This document shows positions 1 to 11,270 of a DNA stretch of 64,000 bases, in pieces; position 1 is the first letter of the stretch, and each line of letters begins with the position of its first letter. Location: positions 265,156 to 329,155 of the forward strand of contig ONZQ02000007.1 in the NCBI GenBank assembly GCA_900312665.1. The letters run 5' to 3'. The notes below the pieces were generated by a model. The model made no database searches. It was given only the letters and a program-made list of their open reading frames with translations, and was not told the origin of the DNA. This stretch comes from Cephalotrichum gorgonifer (taxonomy: Eukaryota; Ascomycota; Sordariomycetes; Microascales; Microascaceae). Both the position numbers and the translations under genes were made by a program.

Positions 1-691
1 CCCCCCCCCCCCCCCCAACGAAACATCGACAACCCGAATAAGCCTCACCGCCCACAGCAGCCGAGGAATCGCCATCCCACCAGAGTTATACATATGGCGC
101 TTGGTGCCGCTGGGTCTGACACGGACGTGGCTTTGCTGAGAGCGCTCGCCTTGGTATTCATATACCGCACCCAAACCGCCCCCTCCCTCCCAGACAGCCG
201 CGATTGAATCTTGCACCAAGCCTCGCCGGCCTCGCTACCGGATCTTTGCGCAACGGTGCATGCTGCATACATGTGCAGCGCAGGTACCGTCACCACCACC
301 ATCACCATCACCGCCCCTCGACGGTGACGAGGACTCAATACCGCGCCCGTGATCTTCTGTCCGCCCACCGATTGCGAAGCACGGCTGTGGCCGATCACTC
401 GGCCAGGAGACGAATACGCGCGCGCCACCCTTTGGACTCGACTAACAACGAGCGACGGCCTGCGCAACCACCAGCCCCGTATACCCCGGACTCGTGTCGC
501 TCGTTCGAACACTTTTCGCGACTGTCTTGCGCTGCTCGTCAGTCTCCAAATGGCGAGCTGACATATGCTTCAAGCTCCCTTGGACTGCATCACTGGATGT
601 CTCCCACTCTCGTTCTTGCCCGCACCTTCGTTTGCCCGCCGCCTACATATGCCTCGAACCCGACCTCGAAGCGAGGCCACAGACATACATC
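1..691. other. Upstream region of the C2H2 factor gene
   Basis: No supported gene. The window opens with 16 C residues. A CAC/CAT-rich stretch lies at about 289-312. Open frames here (for example 204-755) are short, low-complexity and out of frame with the downstream gene. It is probably promoter and 5' leader of the gene starting at 692. Confidence 0.5.
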
Positions 692-2417
692 ATGCCTTTG
701 CACTGCGAATTATTCAGCCCGGATGAGAATCGGGATCCCGGTAGCCCGGCTTTGAGACCCTTTCAACCTAGACAAGCTCGTGATTCGGATTCCGATTATG
801 GCACTTCAGAATACACCATCAAGGTTAGTGTCTCCTCACTTCGATCGGCTCCCGTACAACGAGCAGCAACCCCGATACTAGAGCTCCTCCCCTTCTCTGA
901 GGTTTCGACGAAGCTGACGCCTCTCCAAGAGTCCGAAGGAAGCGCGCAAGGCAGAGGTGGCCTCCTTACTTTCGTCTATTGACCCCGCCCGAAATCCGGA
1001 CGATACTGATCAAGTTCCCTCCTGTGACGATGCCTCTGACAATGGGTTGGACGGCGACGGGTCGGAGTTTTGGGTGAAGGGGTCTAACCCGTCTAGTCCG
1101 GGCGGCTCGAATGCTATGCGCGCACCCCAGGAGCCGGCGGCCATGAATCTGCAAGAGTTGGCTACCAAAGCTGTTACACATGTTCTCGCTCGCTCCGACC
1201 CTCAGCCACACATCATCGATACGAGGCAAGAGCCTTCCCATCAGGAATATCCGCCTGCCTCGACAGTACGGGAGTCGATGACCCCGGACCTATCACTTCA
1301 TCGTGATGGACATATTCCTGCTGCTGTACCTCTCAAGAATATCACTCTACCACCACGAGACTTATACCCAACCGCCGACCACTTCTCACCTAGGCCACCC
1401 AACGTAAGCCCGCTCGCTGGTGGTCCACCAGGTCCACTAACCTCACCCCGGACCATTGACGCTCGGAGCCCAACGAACAGCCTCCCGCTCTCCGATTCCG
1501 AATTACCACCGTTGAATTCGCCTTCTAATGACGTCGGATGGCTACCGTCGGTCAAGGAGTTGATGATATCTGGACCGTCCCCTGGAAGCCCTGGCCGCGA
1601 CGGCGATCACCCCCCTCCGTCCCACAGTTCGTCCCTCCCACATATACTCTCAGGTTCCGGCCCAGCCGTGCCCCCGCTTCGCCCGGCATCGTTTTCTGGG
1701 ACGCACATTCCTTCACCGATGTCCCCAGGCGGGATTCGCACCCGTGAGCTACAATCTCCGCTACGGCCGCCAGCGCTATGCAGCCCCTTTTACGTGACTC
1801 CTTCGGCGAGTAGCGATACCACGACCCCGCTGCCTAGGTTGGTGGGCGACTATGGCAGAAACAGCACCGAGAGCCCCAACGACCAGTCTGGCCCATCAGC
1901 AGCTGACTCGAGCGGGGGTGCGAACGACGGCGCGGGGACAGAAATCGGTACCTTTAAATGCTCCTTCGAGGGCTGCCAGGCGCGGCCTTTCCAGACGCAG
2001 TACCTCCTCAACTCACACGCTAACGTTCACTCGGCTGAGAGACCGCACTACTGTTCCGTAATGGGCTGTCCGCGGAGCAAGGCAGGAAAGGGATTCAAGA
2101 GGAAAAACGAGATGATTCGGCACGGATTCGTCCACAAGTCACCTGGATATGCGTGTCCTTTCTGCCCGGACAGGGAACACAAGTACCCCAGACCGGACAA
2201 TCTTCAGAGGTAACTTTCCCCCCAATTCGTTTCTTTCTCTGTCTTATTTTTCAAACGAAATTTTCTAAGTGCAGTGGCAATCCTTACTGACTGTTACAGG
2301 CACGTTCGGTCCAGACACGTGGAAGTGGACAAGAACGACTCGAGACTCCTCGAGGTCCTGGCTCAGCGTCCTGATGGTCCGAGCCGCGGCCGGAGGCGGA
2401 GAACGTTGCCAGCATGA
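692..2417 (+). CDS. C2H2 zinc-finger transcription factor
   Basis: A putative nuclear sequence-specific regulator of 509 residues. Exons are 692-823, 930-2209 and 2300-2417. The first intron has donor GTTAGT and a CTGAC branch just before CCAAG. The second intron is required to complete the last finger, because reading through it meets a stop at once. The N-terminal three quarters are Ser/Pro-rich and look disordered. Three C2H2 fingers occupy about residues 386-475: C-x4-C...H-x3-H, then a longer finger with a GCPRSKAGKGF insert, then CPFC with DNLQRHVRSRH across the exon 2/3 junction. A basic GRRRR tail follows. This arrangement is common in ascomycete regulators of unknown target, so no gene name is given. 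The start at 692 is the first ATG in frame with exon 1; an upstream exon cannot be excluded. Confidence 0.82.
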
Positions 2418-3024
2418 AACTCGCCCTCCTTCCTCTTTAAGACCCAGGCTTCCTCCAGCCCTAAGGCCCGCCACCCCCTCTCCCCGAGTCGTCACTAGTG
2501 GCGATGATATGTATATACGGCTGTCAACCACCTAACGGATCATAAAGCGCCTTCAGTCTCCTTTGTAATGAGATTTCATCACACGAGGGGACAGCTCTTC
2601 TCAGTGCACATCCAGCTTTTCGTGTGGTTAGGTAGCTGGCGTTATCTCCTGAGGACATACTTGTTTTCTTTTTCTTTTCGTTTGCTTCTCACACTCGCTT
2701 CAAGATAGTTTTTACCCCTTTTGTTATGGCCTGGCGTTGTGGGGTAAGGGGGGCTATATATACCACTGTCCACTGTTCTTTATGTTGACTTCCAAGGACT
2801 GTTCGTGGGGCTAGTCATTCTAGGAGGAAGGTCTATACCTTTTTCTTGCGTTGATCATTACGAACCCGGATGATTCTTTTCAGTTCAAATATATGTTTAG
2901 TGCTGGGTCCCACGTGGACTTGACTGCCTCCATTCGTTGATCGGGATGGACCGGAATCCTCTACCTACGTAACCGTGATATATATAGGGTTTGTTTCGAT
3001 TCGTAAATCGAGCCCATGAACTAG
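2418..3024. other. Convergent intergenic region
   Basis: This holds the 3' ends of the C2H2 gene and palB, which converge here. A CCCACGTGG palindrome lies near 2909. T-rich stretches at about 2660-2720 could serve 3'-end formation. No gene is visible. Confidence 0.5.
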
Positions 3025-6012
3025 CTACGACACATCCTCCCACCCCCCAACCTCAACAGGCCCATCCCCCAGAATCTCCACCTGGAACGTCTCCTGCCTC
3101 CTGTTCCCCCCGACCCTCTCCACGACGACCCACACCCCCTCACCCTCCGCCCTACCCACCTCGACGTCGACCTCGGGTGTCCTCAGCCCCGCCGTCGGCT
3201 CCGTGAACTCTCCCTCGCCCGACACGGCCAGTACCATCTCCCCCGGGCCCCGCCCCGACATGATTGCCGCACGGAGCGGCGTCGATGACCGGCGTGGTAC
3301 CTCATGGGGCGCGGACGGTGCTGTGGTGCTCCGCACGTAGACGCGCATCCTCGTCAGCCTGCCCACGCGCAGCCGCGCCCTCAGACGCGTTTCGTTCTCG
3401 GCGAAGACGAACGGCGCGAGCTGCGTCCTGAGGCGGCCCGCGTCCTCCGTCGGCACCGGCCGCACGACGTGCGGGGACGCGGAGCCCACGCGGAGCGAGA
3501 ACTCGGCGTGCTGGCCCGATTCGAATGTGGAGCAGACGGCGGTGTATGTGCCCGCGTCGACGGAGGGCACGTCGAGAAGCGCGCAGCCAGGGACATAGGC
3601 GCCTGAGTCGGCGAGGACGTCCTTGATTGCCAGGGAAGGCCCGACGCGCTTGCCGTCGGCCCAGACGAGATCGATGTGGACCGCCGTGTCCGGGTGGTCG
3701 GTCGACAAGAGGAGGGAGAGCGGTGTACGCTCGGCGACGGTGATGCTGAACTGCGGGTTGGTGCCATAGTTCGTCGAGCCCGAGTTTCCGCCGGCCGTGT
3801 TGCGGGCCCAGGCGCCAGGGACCTCGGTATAATGGCGCATGCCGTCCTCGGCAGGGCCGACTGCCAGCCTCCCGTTTGCGAAGAAGGAGAGGGTGAAGGT
3901 GCAGGAGAGCAAGGGAAGCTTGTCGTGGACCGGGACGATGGTGTACGCCTTGCCCTTCTCCACCTCGAACTTGGCGAGCGTCTGCGGGGAGTCGACAAAT
4001 GGCCCGCTATAAACGCCCCTTGAGAGCTTCTGGACCCGCTTCCCGCCGCTGTCGAGAACGTACAGGCTTATGAATCCCATGGGGCTATTTTCCGCGTGCA
4101 TATCGTCAGACGATCTAGGGCGCTGGCGGATAATTGTCGTCTCCTCGTCTGTGAAGTGACGGGCGAGAAGGACCCAGACACACCCATTCTCTCCGGCAAC
4201 CATGGTGTACTGGGGATTGTGTACTATCGTCGCGGACATGTTCTTTCGCGGAGACAAGTTCCACACAAAGTGGTGGTCCTGCCTATGCCTGAACAAGGCC
4301 GGATTCCAGTTCAGGTACATGGACTCAAAGTGCTGGGTGACATCAGCAAGGCTCATCCAGAACGTGCCAGTTTGGTCGTGAAGGTGCGCAGGCCCCTCCG
4401 TCTTCAATTCGTCACCGGTTGCTGCTGAGCTGGTAGACCCCAACTCCTTCCAGGTCTCACCTGACCTCCATGGGTTCTTGATGAGTAGCTGTCGCCGGTT
4501 GGGGTCCGGGTCTAGTTCCAATACGGCGTAATCATGCTTCCCGACCAGACCGGTCGCCTCCTCCTCTGTTGACGAGATCCGGCCGGTCCCGAGTGTCACG
4601 ATCACATTCCCTTGTGCAAAGGCCTCGGCGATGTAGTTCCACTCAAGGTCTAGGTTGAGCGCGTCACTAGAACTTGTCAGAGCAGTTCCATCCTGCGTTT
4701 ACTCGGGGTGGGCTAATCTAAATCTGCGCTGGGTAAAGTGGTCGCTGGTGACATACCGTTGGAGGAATAATTGCTGAGGCACCCATCCCGTGAGCACCCA
4801 GAGGTCGGTGCAAGAGTTGCTCCCGGGAAAGTCATAGCCGCCCCGGATCTTCAGGTATGCCTTTTCCATGAGCGCGGGCCATATCACCGTCGGATTCCGC
4901 CTATCGGTGACAAACAGAGCACGGTCTGTCAGCGAGGCGGGCAGACGGTCGTCGATCTCTACTCTTCGGAAGCAGCCATTGAAGTTCATTCGAAAGATGT
5001 ACTTGCCGTTCTCTGGAGCAACCAAGCGGTTGTTTTGTGAGTCAAAGGGAAACATGATTTCGTTCAAGAGCTAGACATGCACGGTCGATTAGTAGACCGA
5101 GACACAACGGGAACCCGGGATACACGACGAGAGGTGAAATCACAGCTTACAGATCCTTCCGCTCGACAAAACAGCCTCATGGCGGAACACAAGCTGGCCA
5201 CGACGGAACAGTCTGCTGTGACATCCTGGACAAGGTCCCTTCCCGTCGATATCTCTAGGCTGGGGTGATGCGACGCCTCCAAAGACGAAGGAGAGGTGGA
5301 GGGGGGGAACATATCGGCTGGCCTTTTCCAGCCAGCAAAGTTGTCAAGCTGCACCCTGGACAAAGGCAAAGGGGTCTCGTCACTACGCCCAACGTCATTA
5401 GATGAGATTCCAGCCAGTGAGAGAGAGATAATAGGACCGTGGAGGTGGGATCGTGGAAGTTTTTACACACATGAAGAGTCGTTTGGAGGCCTTCAGCTGG
5501 AACGCCTCGGGCGCAGAATGTGAGGCCTTCCATGGGAGGAAAGTGTTGCCCTTCAGCTTGGACGATCGCAGCAGAATCACAGTCTCCCGCGGGGTGGTCT
5601 CCCGTGGTTGCTTCGGCGGGATACGCTGGCCGACGCTCGACGCCTTGAGGTACTCCCCGAGGGTGATGACGTCCCCGAGCTTTTCCTGAAGCCGAAGTCG
5701 ATCCGCCGGAGTCTTTGCCTCCCGAACGGCCTTCATATAAAACTCCGCAGCCTTGATGGCGTGGACCAAGGCATCCTTACGGGTTGACTTGACTATCAGG
5801 AGCTCCTCCTCCTGTGTACGGGAGTCAGTACTTAGCTCTCTGATGAAGGAACCGGCAGTTTATCAGAAGATATGAGACGCAAGGGGGTATCTGTGTTTTT
5901 TTTTCTAAAGTACTGGGGAGGATCATGAATATGAGCCCCAGCAGCGGACTTTGAAAGGTAGGCGCTCCCCCCTGCCCAGCCTAATCGCACTCACCAGAGC
6001 TTTCTTCTCCAT
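3025..6012 (-). CDS. palB: Calpain-like cysteine protease PalB/Rim13
   Basis: The signalling protease of the fungal ambient-pH (Pal/Rim) pathway, which in characterised species cleaves the PacC/Rim101 factor at ESCRT platforms. Exons in reading order are 5995-6012, 5471-5811, 5151-5382, 4757-5070 and 3025-4666, giving 848 residues, close to the family length. Residues 1-75 form a MIT-like helical region (AIKAAEFYMKA). The calpain core follows, with Cys178 in QDVTADCSVVASL, His346 in GKHDYAV and Asn366 in IKNPWRSGE, so the catalytic triad is complete. The C-terminal half contains beta-rich calpain-III-like domains. The first coding exon is only 18 nt; its 183-nt intron ends after TACTGAC...ACACAG. 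An alternative acceptor seven codons upstream would also keep the frame. It is divergent from the adenine nucleotide carrier gene. Confidence 0.93.
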
Positions 6013-6987
6013 GGTACTTGGTGGGGCCTCCAGGACGATATCTTTCCCTTCACAACAGTCCCACGGACATTGGGCCACCAGAGCCGCAGCTTCTCGTAGA
6101 GCTGTTCGGCTGACGTCCTCGTCAGGTCCTGGTCACCGTGCGCCTCCGGCAGATGCGTGTCTAAGGGGGCGTTCACTTCTGTTTCCGGCGGGTTCTGCAC
6201 ATTTGGGTGGCGTTCGGGTTCGATGCGAGGTATCGGTATCGAAATTGGGCTTGTCTTTCTGGCGAACATGAGATACCAGGGACTTCGAAGTTTCTCTTGT
6301 ACAATCGATCAATGCGCATTGTTTCTCATTATCGCGTCCAAGCCCGTCCGATGCTACCGGCAGGATGATATTCGTTGTATATGACCCCAAAGCTCAAAGT
6401 GGGTAGCTCTGTACAGGCAGGTAAGTAGGCGGCTAGGCGGAATGCGCCCCGATAGGTGACGTCTACCCTGTTAATGCAAGTACTCACTGCGGGGGATGCC
6501 GATGTCAGGGATTGCTTATTTATCCGCCCAGCCCGAGGGTCTGTTAACCATTGACCGAGGTTCGGCAGCCGGTTGGCCGCCAAGGCACCGTGCTTGTACT
6601 CGTATCCATTGAATACCAGCCATGTACCTCCCTCTTATATCTCAACCGGCGCCGCCCTTCGAAGCTCACTGCCGGTAGTTGAATTTCGTCATCTCTCCGG
6701 TCATTGAGAGATCAACCACACCTTCTCCCTTTTTCACCTCTACCGCACCTGTATCCTTTTCATTTCTGTTTATCACAGGCTCTGTACGGCGTCTGGAGGT
6801 GGCCACTGCACAGCACAATACCCAGTACGGCATCCACTCTCGGCAATCAAGGTCTGTAGCTCTCTGTACGTCTCACGTGCATTTATCTACAAGCATATCC
6901 AATCCCAATCCCGGCTTGATCGCCCCAGACACCCGCGCAGAGCTCGTGTATCTTATCTATTGGTCCTCCAGATCAATCTTTCACAGC
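6013..6987. promoter_or_regulatory. Divergent promoter of palB and the carrier gene
   Basis: About 975 bp between two divergent start codons, with no supported gene. It contains one PacC-type GCCAAG hexamer (6579-6584), one TACTCGTA motif (6597-6604) and one CACGTG (6874-6879). The half nearer the carrier is pyrimidine-rich, as in many fungal 5' leaders. Confidence 0.4.
6874..6879. promoter_or_regulatory. CACGTG E-box upstream of ant1
   Basis: A CACGTG hexamer lies about 109 bp before the ant1 start codon. Cbf1/bHLH-type factors bind this core in fungi. Function here is inferred only. Confidence 0.3.
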
Positions 6988-8235
6988 ATGGCCGCCCAAT
7001 CCAAGGCGAATGCCATTTCGCCGTGGGGACGAGCCGCCGCGGGCGCGAGCGGCGCCGTGATTGCGAATGCTTTAGTATACCCCCTCGATATGTAAGTTCG
7101 GCCGACCTTAAGAAACAGAGGGAGAAGAAGAAGAAGAAGAAGAAGAAGAAATACGTTGCTCCTGGCCGCTTACACATGCATGACTATCCGTACAGCGTGA
7201 AGACAAGACTTCAGGTACAGGTGAAAGGCGACAAGGGGGGCTCAGAGGACAAGGGCGAGGGTGAAGACCCTCACTACGATTCAACCTGGGATGCCTTGAC
7301 ACGCATCGTCCAGGATGATGGTCCGATGGGGCTCTACGCGGGCATGGTCGGGTCTCTGATCGGAGTCGCCTCCACGAACTTCGCCTACTTCTATTGGTAC
7401 TCCGTCGTCCGGACGCTCTACCTCAAGTCGGCCCGCGGGTCGGTCCCCCCGTCGACCCTTGCCGAGCTAGGTCTGGGCGCCGTTGCGGGCGCCATTGCCC
7501 AGGTCTTCACGATTCCCGTAGCGGTCGTCACCACGCGGCAGCAGACCCAGCGGAAGTCGGAGAGGAAGGGTATGATCGAGACAGCTAAGGAGGTCGTTAA
7601 CGGCCCGGACGGCGTTACCGGTCTCTGGAGGGGCCTCAAGGCCAGCCTCGTGCTCGTCGTCAACCCGGCAATTACATACGGTGCTTATGAGAGGCTAAAG
7701 ACAGTCTTGTTCCCCGGCCGGAACTCGCTTAAGCCCTGGGAGGCCTTCTGTAGGTCACACGACAATCTCTCGCTGCTATTGAAGGAGTGGGACCCGCTGA
7801 CTCGGATGGGATGATGTAGTTTTGGGGGCTTTGTCTAAGTCACTAGCAACGCTTGCTACGCAGCCGCTTATTGTCGCAAAGGTCGGCCTACAGTCTAAGC
7901 CCCCGCGCTCTCGCAACGGCCGGCCGTTCAAGAGCTTCGTCGAGGTGATGAAGTTCATAGTCGCGACCGACGGCCCCAAGGGCCTCTTCAAGGGGATCGG
8001 CCCTCAGATCCTTAAGGGACTACTTGTCCAGGGGATCCTCATGACAAGCAAGGAGAGGTAAGTCTACATGCGGGGGTGCTGCTTCCCGTGGTAGCGTATC
8101 GAAGGAATGCTAACCTGACTGCAATGAAGGATGGAGCTCTTGTTTGTGCTATTCGCGCGATACCTCCAGACCCTTCGCGCGGCGCGGGCGCCAGCGGCCA
8201 CAGAGGCCGTTGTGCTGAGGAAGGTTATATCTTAG
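6988..8235 (+). CDS. ant1: Peroxisomal adenine nucleotide carrier (Ant1/PMP47 type)
   Basis: A mitochondrial-carrier-family protein of 333 residues, of the type that exchanges cytosolic ATP for AMP across the peroxisomal membrane for fatty-acid activation. Exons are 6988-7091, 7196-7749, 7820-8057 and 8130-8235. Carrier signatures are visible: PLDIVKTRLQ spanning the exon 1/2 junction, a variant second repeat with IPVAVVTTRQQ, and a third repeat with TQPLIVAKVGLQ. The motif TNFAYFYWYS and the C-terminal MELLFVLFARYLQTLR are typical of the PMP47 branch rather than the mitochondrial ADP/ATP carrier. All introns have GTARGT-type donors and CTGAC-like branches. Intron 1 contains an AAG repeat. 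Peroxisomal location is inferred from the subfamily. Confidence 0.9.
7122..7151 (+). repeat. (AAG)n microsatellite in ant1 intron 1
   Basis: About nine AAG units run on within the first intron of the carrier gene. The run is purine-only on this strand and sits between the donor and the TACAG acceptor at 7195. Confidence 0.9.
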
Positions 8236-8611
8236 TTGGCCTGCCTCGCTTTGGAGCAAGCCTGTGAGTGATCGAGCGCCGACTCGCTCAATCTTTACAT
8301 ACAATTGTGGATGGGCTACGACGCGGCAAACGCATACCGTCAATTCCCTGTTCATCTTGTAGAAACAATCAGAGTTGGAGAAATGAAGGGCTCCTCCATA
8401 GAGTGTTGGATTAGATTTACCTATAGGTAGTTTGTCTCACAACGATACTTCTTGATCTCTTGATTACGGGCGGCATCGGTACCATTGCATGAAACCTGCC
8501 TACGAGTGGAGAGATCTATTCCATTACAAGTAATAGTACCAGCATGATCTCGATTCCCAATCTGGTTGGCCCACCCACCGTCTTACAGGCAGCTCATGAC
8601 ACTGTAATATA

Positions 8612-8619
8612 TCACGTGA
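8612..8619. promoter_or_regulatory. Cbf1-like TCACGTGA site in the rpl29 promoter
   Basis: A TCACGTGA palindrome about 237 bp upstream of the eL29 start codon. Cbf1 together with Tbf1 is known to control ribosomal-protein genes in several ascomycetes, and a TTAGGGC element lies about 80 bp downstream. Confidence 0.4.
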
Positions 8620-8693
8620 CTTCATAACAGATCCGTCATCGCTTTGCCAGCTGCAATCAAGCGCCAAACCGCCCACCCCGCATCGCTACCGTG

Positions 8694-8700
8694 TTAGGGC
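8694..8700. promoter_or_regulatory. Tbf1-like TTAGGGC element in the rpl29 promoter
   Basis: TTAGGGC (reverse complement GCCCTAA) about 155 bp before the start codon matches the telomere-repeat-like site bound by Tbf1 at ribosomal-protein promoters in other ascomycetes. A single 7-mer, so tentative. Confidence 0.35.
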
Positions 8701-8854
8701 AAATGGGGATTTTTTTCTGGCCCACACACGCCGTCCACCAATTCAGCTGTTCAAAGAGTTACCTCCTGGATCCTTCCTGTCGCAAGCCAAACCCCTCCAC
8801 CTTCGACACGACAAATCCCCGGTTCACGAATTCGATTCGACCCAATCTCTCACA

Positions 8855-9271
8855 ATGGCGAGTGAGTTTGATATCCCGTGTTCTCAAGGACGAGGCGTAG
8901 CCTGCTCACAGATCGGATAGAATCGAAGAACTCGTCTCAGCACAACGAGTCGCACAAGGCCCACCGCAACGGGTAAGCAACGATGCGCCTTTCCCGCTCG
9001 CTCGATGATGTCGACGGTGCTCCGGGGGACAGCTTGGAGAGTTTTGAGACTGACGGGGATTCGTCGATTGTAGTATCAAGAAGCCGAAGACTCAGAGGTA
9101 CCCCTCGCTTAAGGGTGTCGACCCCAAGTTCCGCCGCAACCATCGTCATGCTCTCCACGGAACCATGAAGGCTCTGGTATGAGATTCTTCCCACTTCTGT
9201 GGAAACGGACGGAGAGGGCAATGCTAATATCAGTACAGAAGGAGCTGAGGGCCGGCAAGAAGGACGCATAA
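8855..9271 (+). CDS. rpl29: 60S ribosomal protein eL29
   Basis: A small basic protein of the cytosolic large ribosomal subunit, 64 residues, the usual fungal length. Exons are 8855-8861, 8921-8972, 9074-9176 and 9239-9271. The first exon is only 7 nt (ATG GCG A). The conserved core is unmistakable: MAKSKNSSQHN, HKAHRNGIKKPKTHRYPS, DPKFRRNHRHALHGT. Introns are 59, 101 and 62 nt, with a CTAAT branch before the last acceptor. The promoter carries Cbf1-like and Tbf1-like sites. No continuous open frame spans the gene, so only the spliced reading reveals it. Confidence 0.95.
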
Positions 9272-11270
9272 GCGTGACGGGACGTCAATCCTTTTAAAAT
9301 TACATCTGAAAACCGCTGCATCTTACAATCATTTCCGAACGAAGACGACGAGAACCAACAGGGGGAAGGAAGAGGGAATTGTATTGGGAAACCATTCGAG
9401 GCGCAAGGGCTGGACAGATGGAAACGGAAGGCCGGATCCGAGCCAATTTCTGGCGTACTCTAGATACGGATATGGATCAGCCTGAGAAAGGCCCGGAATA
9501 CACCATGGCTGTTTGACGATTTTTCCAACCCATCTCAGGTGGTCCACGCCGTCTCTGGATGACCCGACGTGCTCTGCCTTTTGGCGCTGTGAATATCTGG
9601 ACGCCGTGACGACTGGCCGTACGCGTCGAGAGCCAGCCAGCCAATCCACAACGAACGGGCGGATACCTCAGCAGGGAGATCAGATGAGAAATGCGTAGCG
9701 TTGGGAGCGCTCGTGCAGCTTGAAACAGGATCGGCAAGGGCGGCAATTCATGCCCGTGCTGGTAGCCTTGTTTCCGGGCCCGATGGATTTGCAAACCGTA
9801 GTCGTCATCATGTTTCGCCATGCTCTTAGATTCCATGCTGTAATACCGGCATGAGCAGTTGTCTTCCCGCCGTTGCACATAGCTTGGTTACGGGTTGCGG
9901 ATCAACAGAAAAAGCTGACAATACGAGCAGCGAGGCGCTTAATGACTTGGACGTCTCGCGAGAGCGAAACTATATAAAAGGGCGGAGAGGCAAAGAAGGG
10001 CGCGCCCACCAGGAATTCCAGCATATCGATATTTAGATATGAGCCCGCCAAGCTGACGCTGGGACAAGGTGCTCCAGAGTGTCTGCGTTCCTACCTGGAA
10101 CTGGACAGGCGCTCGTCCTCGTAGGCCTATACAGGATGCCAGCCAACCACCATGCCCTGTGGTTGGATTGACGAATGTCTCGTGAGACGCCGAAAACTAA
10201 TATGTTCCCCACTTGTAGTTACTACCTTGAGTGGCACAGTCAGATATCAAGTGGGGCCCTTCAGCAAGAGGGCGAGTGTCCATACTGCGCCTGACGAACC
10301 AATCGTTGGGAGGCCAAGTTGAAGTACTTTGTACATATTCTGAGTCGCTCCCCTCCAGTCCGCCTCAGCTTTCTTTAAATTCTTCCTCATCCCTTCTGTG
10401 CCTCCGCTTCGTCCGTGCCCCCCCGTTCGCTTCATCTCTGCCTGGAAGCAGCAGGAATCAGGAATTCGAAATCCCCATTCTTTTCCTCTCTCGCACCCCT
10501 TCTTTCGGTCTCCATCCCAAACCTTTGGTGTGACTGTGCGTTCTTTGCTTCTCATCCACATCCCTGTTAGCCATCTGGCCGCCCCCCCATCCCTCCAGCG
10601 TGTCTGCTAGCAGCACCGCCTGTGGGTCCGGCTCGTTTCTACTTTTGGGATTTTCCGTGCCTCCTGGCCGGATTCTCAGCGCCCTTGTTTCAGCCTGTGG
10701 CCATCGCCATCGCCCTCCACAAGCAGCGCTCGTGCTCGACTTGGCTCCAGTTTTCTTTGAAATCTAAGCAAGGCTTCCCATTCTGTCCTTTTCATCCATT
10801 CTTCTCTTCCTCGCCGAGACCAGCGCCATCGTCGACTCGTCGACTGCAATACTCAGCTGCCCTTCTCCACAGAGGCACACGTACGAGAATACGAGAGCGT
10901 AACGGAGACAAGGCCAAGGCTGTTTATTTCCCCTATTGGCGGTTCAATAACCTTGCGTCACCAATCGTCGGACTTCTCTATCATCCCAAGCACACCCAAA
11001 AATCAACCAACGCCCGATCCGATTCACGCTATCCCTCGTTCTGCTACCCCACGTCTCGCTCTGTTCGATTGCACCTCCTGGGATGACCGCGCACTCTCGA
11101 CAGTGACCAGCACAACCACCGTACGTAAAGCAACGGTTAGGCTGTATCTTTTACGGTAACTCTCGCTTCGAACGACTCGAATAGCCGACGTTGCGCCAAG
11201 TTCGAATATAATTCCCATCACCAACTCCGCAGTCTTTCCACCCGATAAGACTCGAGCCTCCGCGCTCGCT
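9272..11270. other. 2 kb intergenic region and vts1 leader
   Basis: No supported gene. A TATA-like CTATATAAAAGG lies near 9970-9981 without a convincing ORF after it. From about 10340 to 11270 the plus strand is strongly pyrimidine-rich with several short upstream ORFs, consistent with a long 5' leader for vts1. A possible leader intron runs from GTACGT at 11120 to GAATAG near 11185. Confidence 0.45.

Larger units (their letters stand above)
8236..8854. other. Intergenic region with rpl29 promoter
   Basis: No supported gene. It contains the ant1 3' region and the rpl29 promoter with two recognisable sites, listed separately. Confidence 0.5.

Noticed and set aside
9005..9053. C-box-like ATGATGT and D-box-like CTGA inside rpl29 intron 2, suggesting a snoRNA
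   Set aside because: The C box is imperfect, no terminal stem pairs, and the CTGAC is at a normal place for the intron branch site.
9960..10036. TATA-like CTATATAAAAGG followed by a short ORF
   Set aside because: The ORF that follows is tiny and featureless; no transcript unit could be supported.
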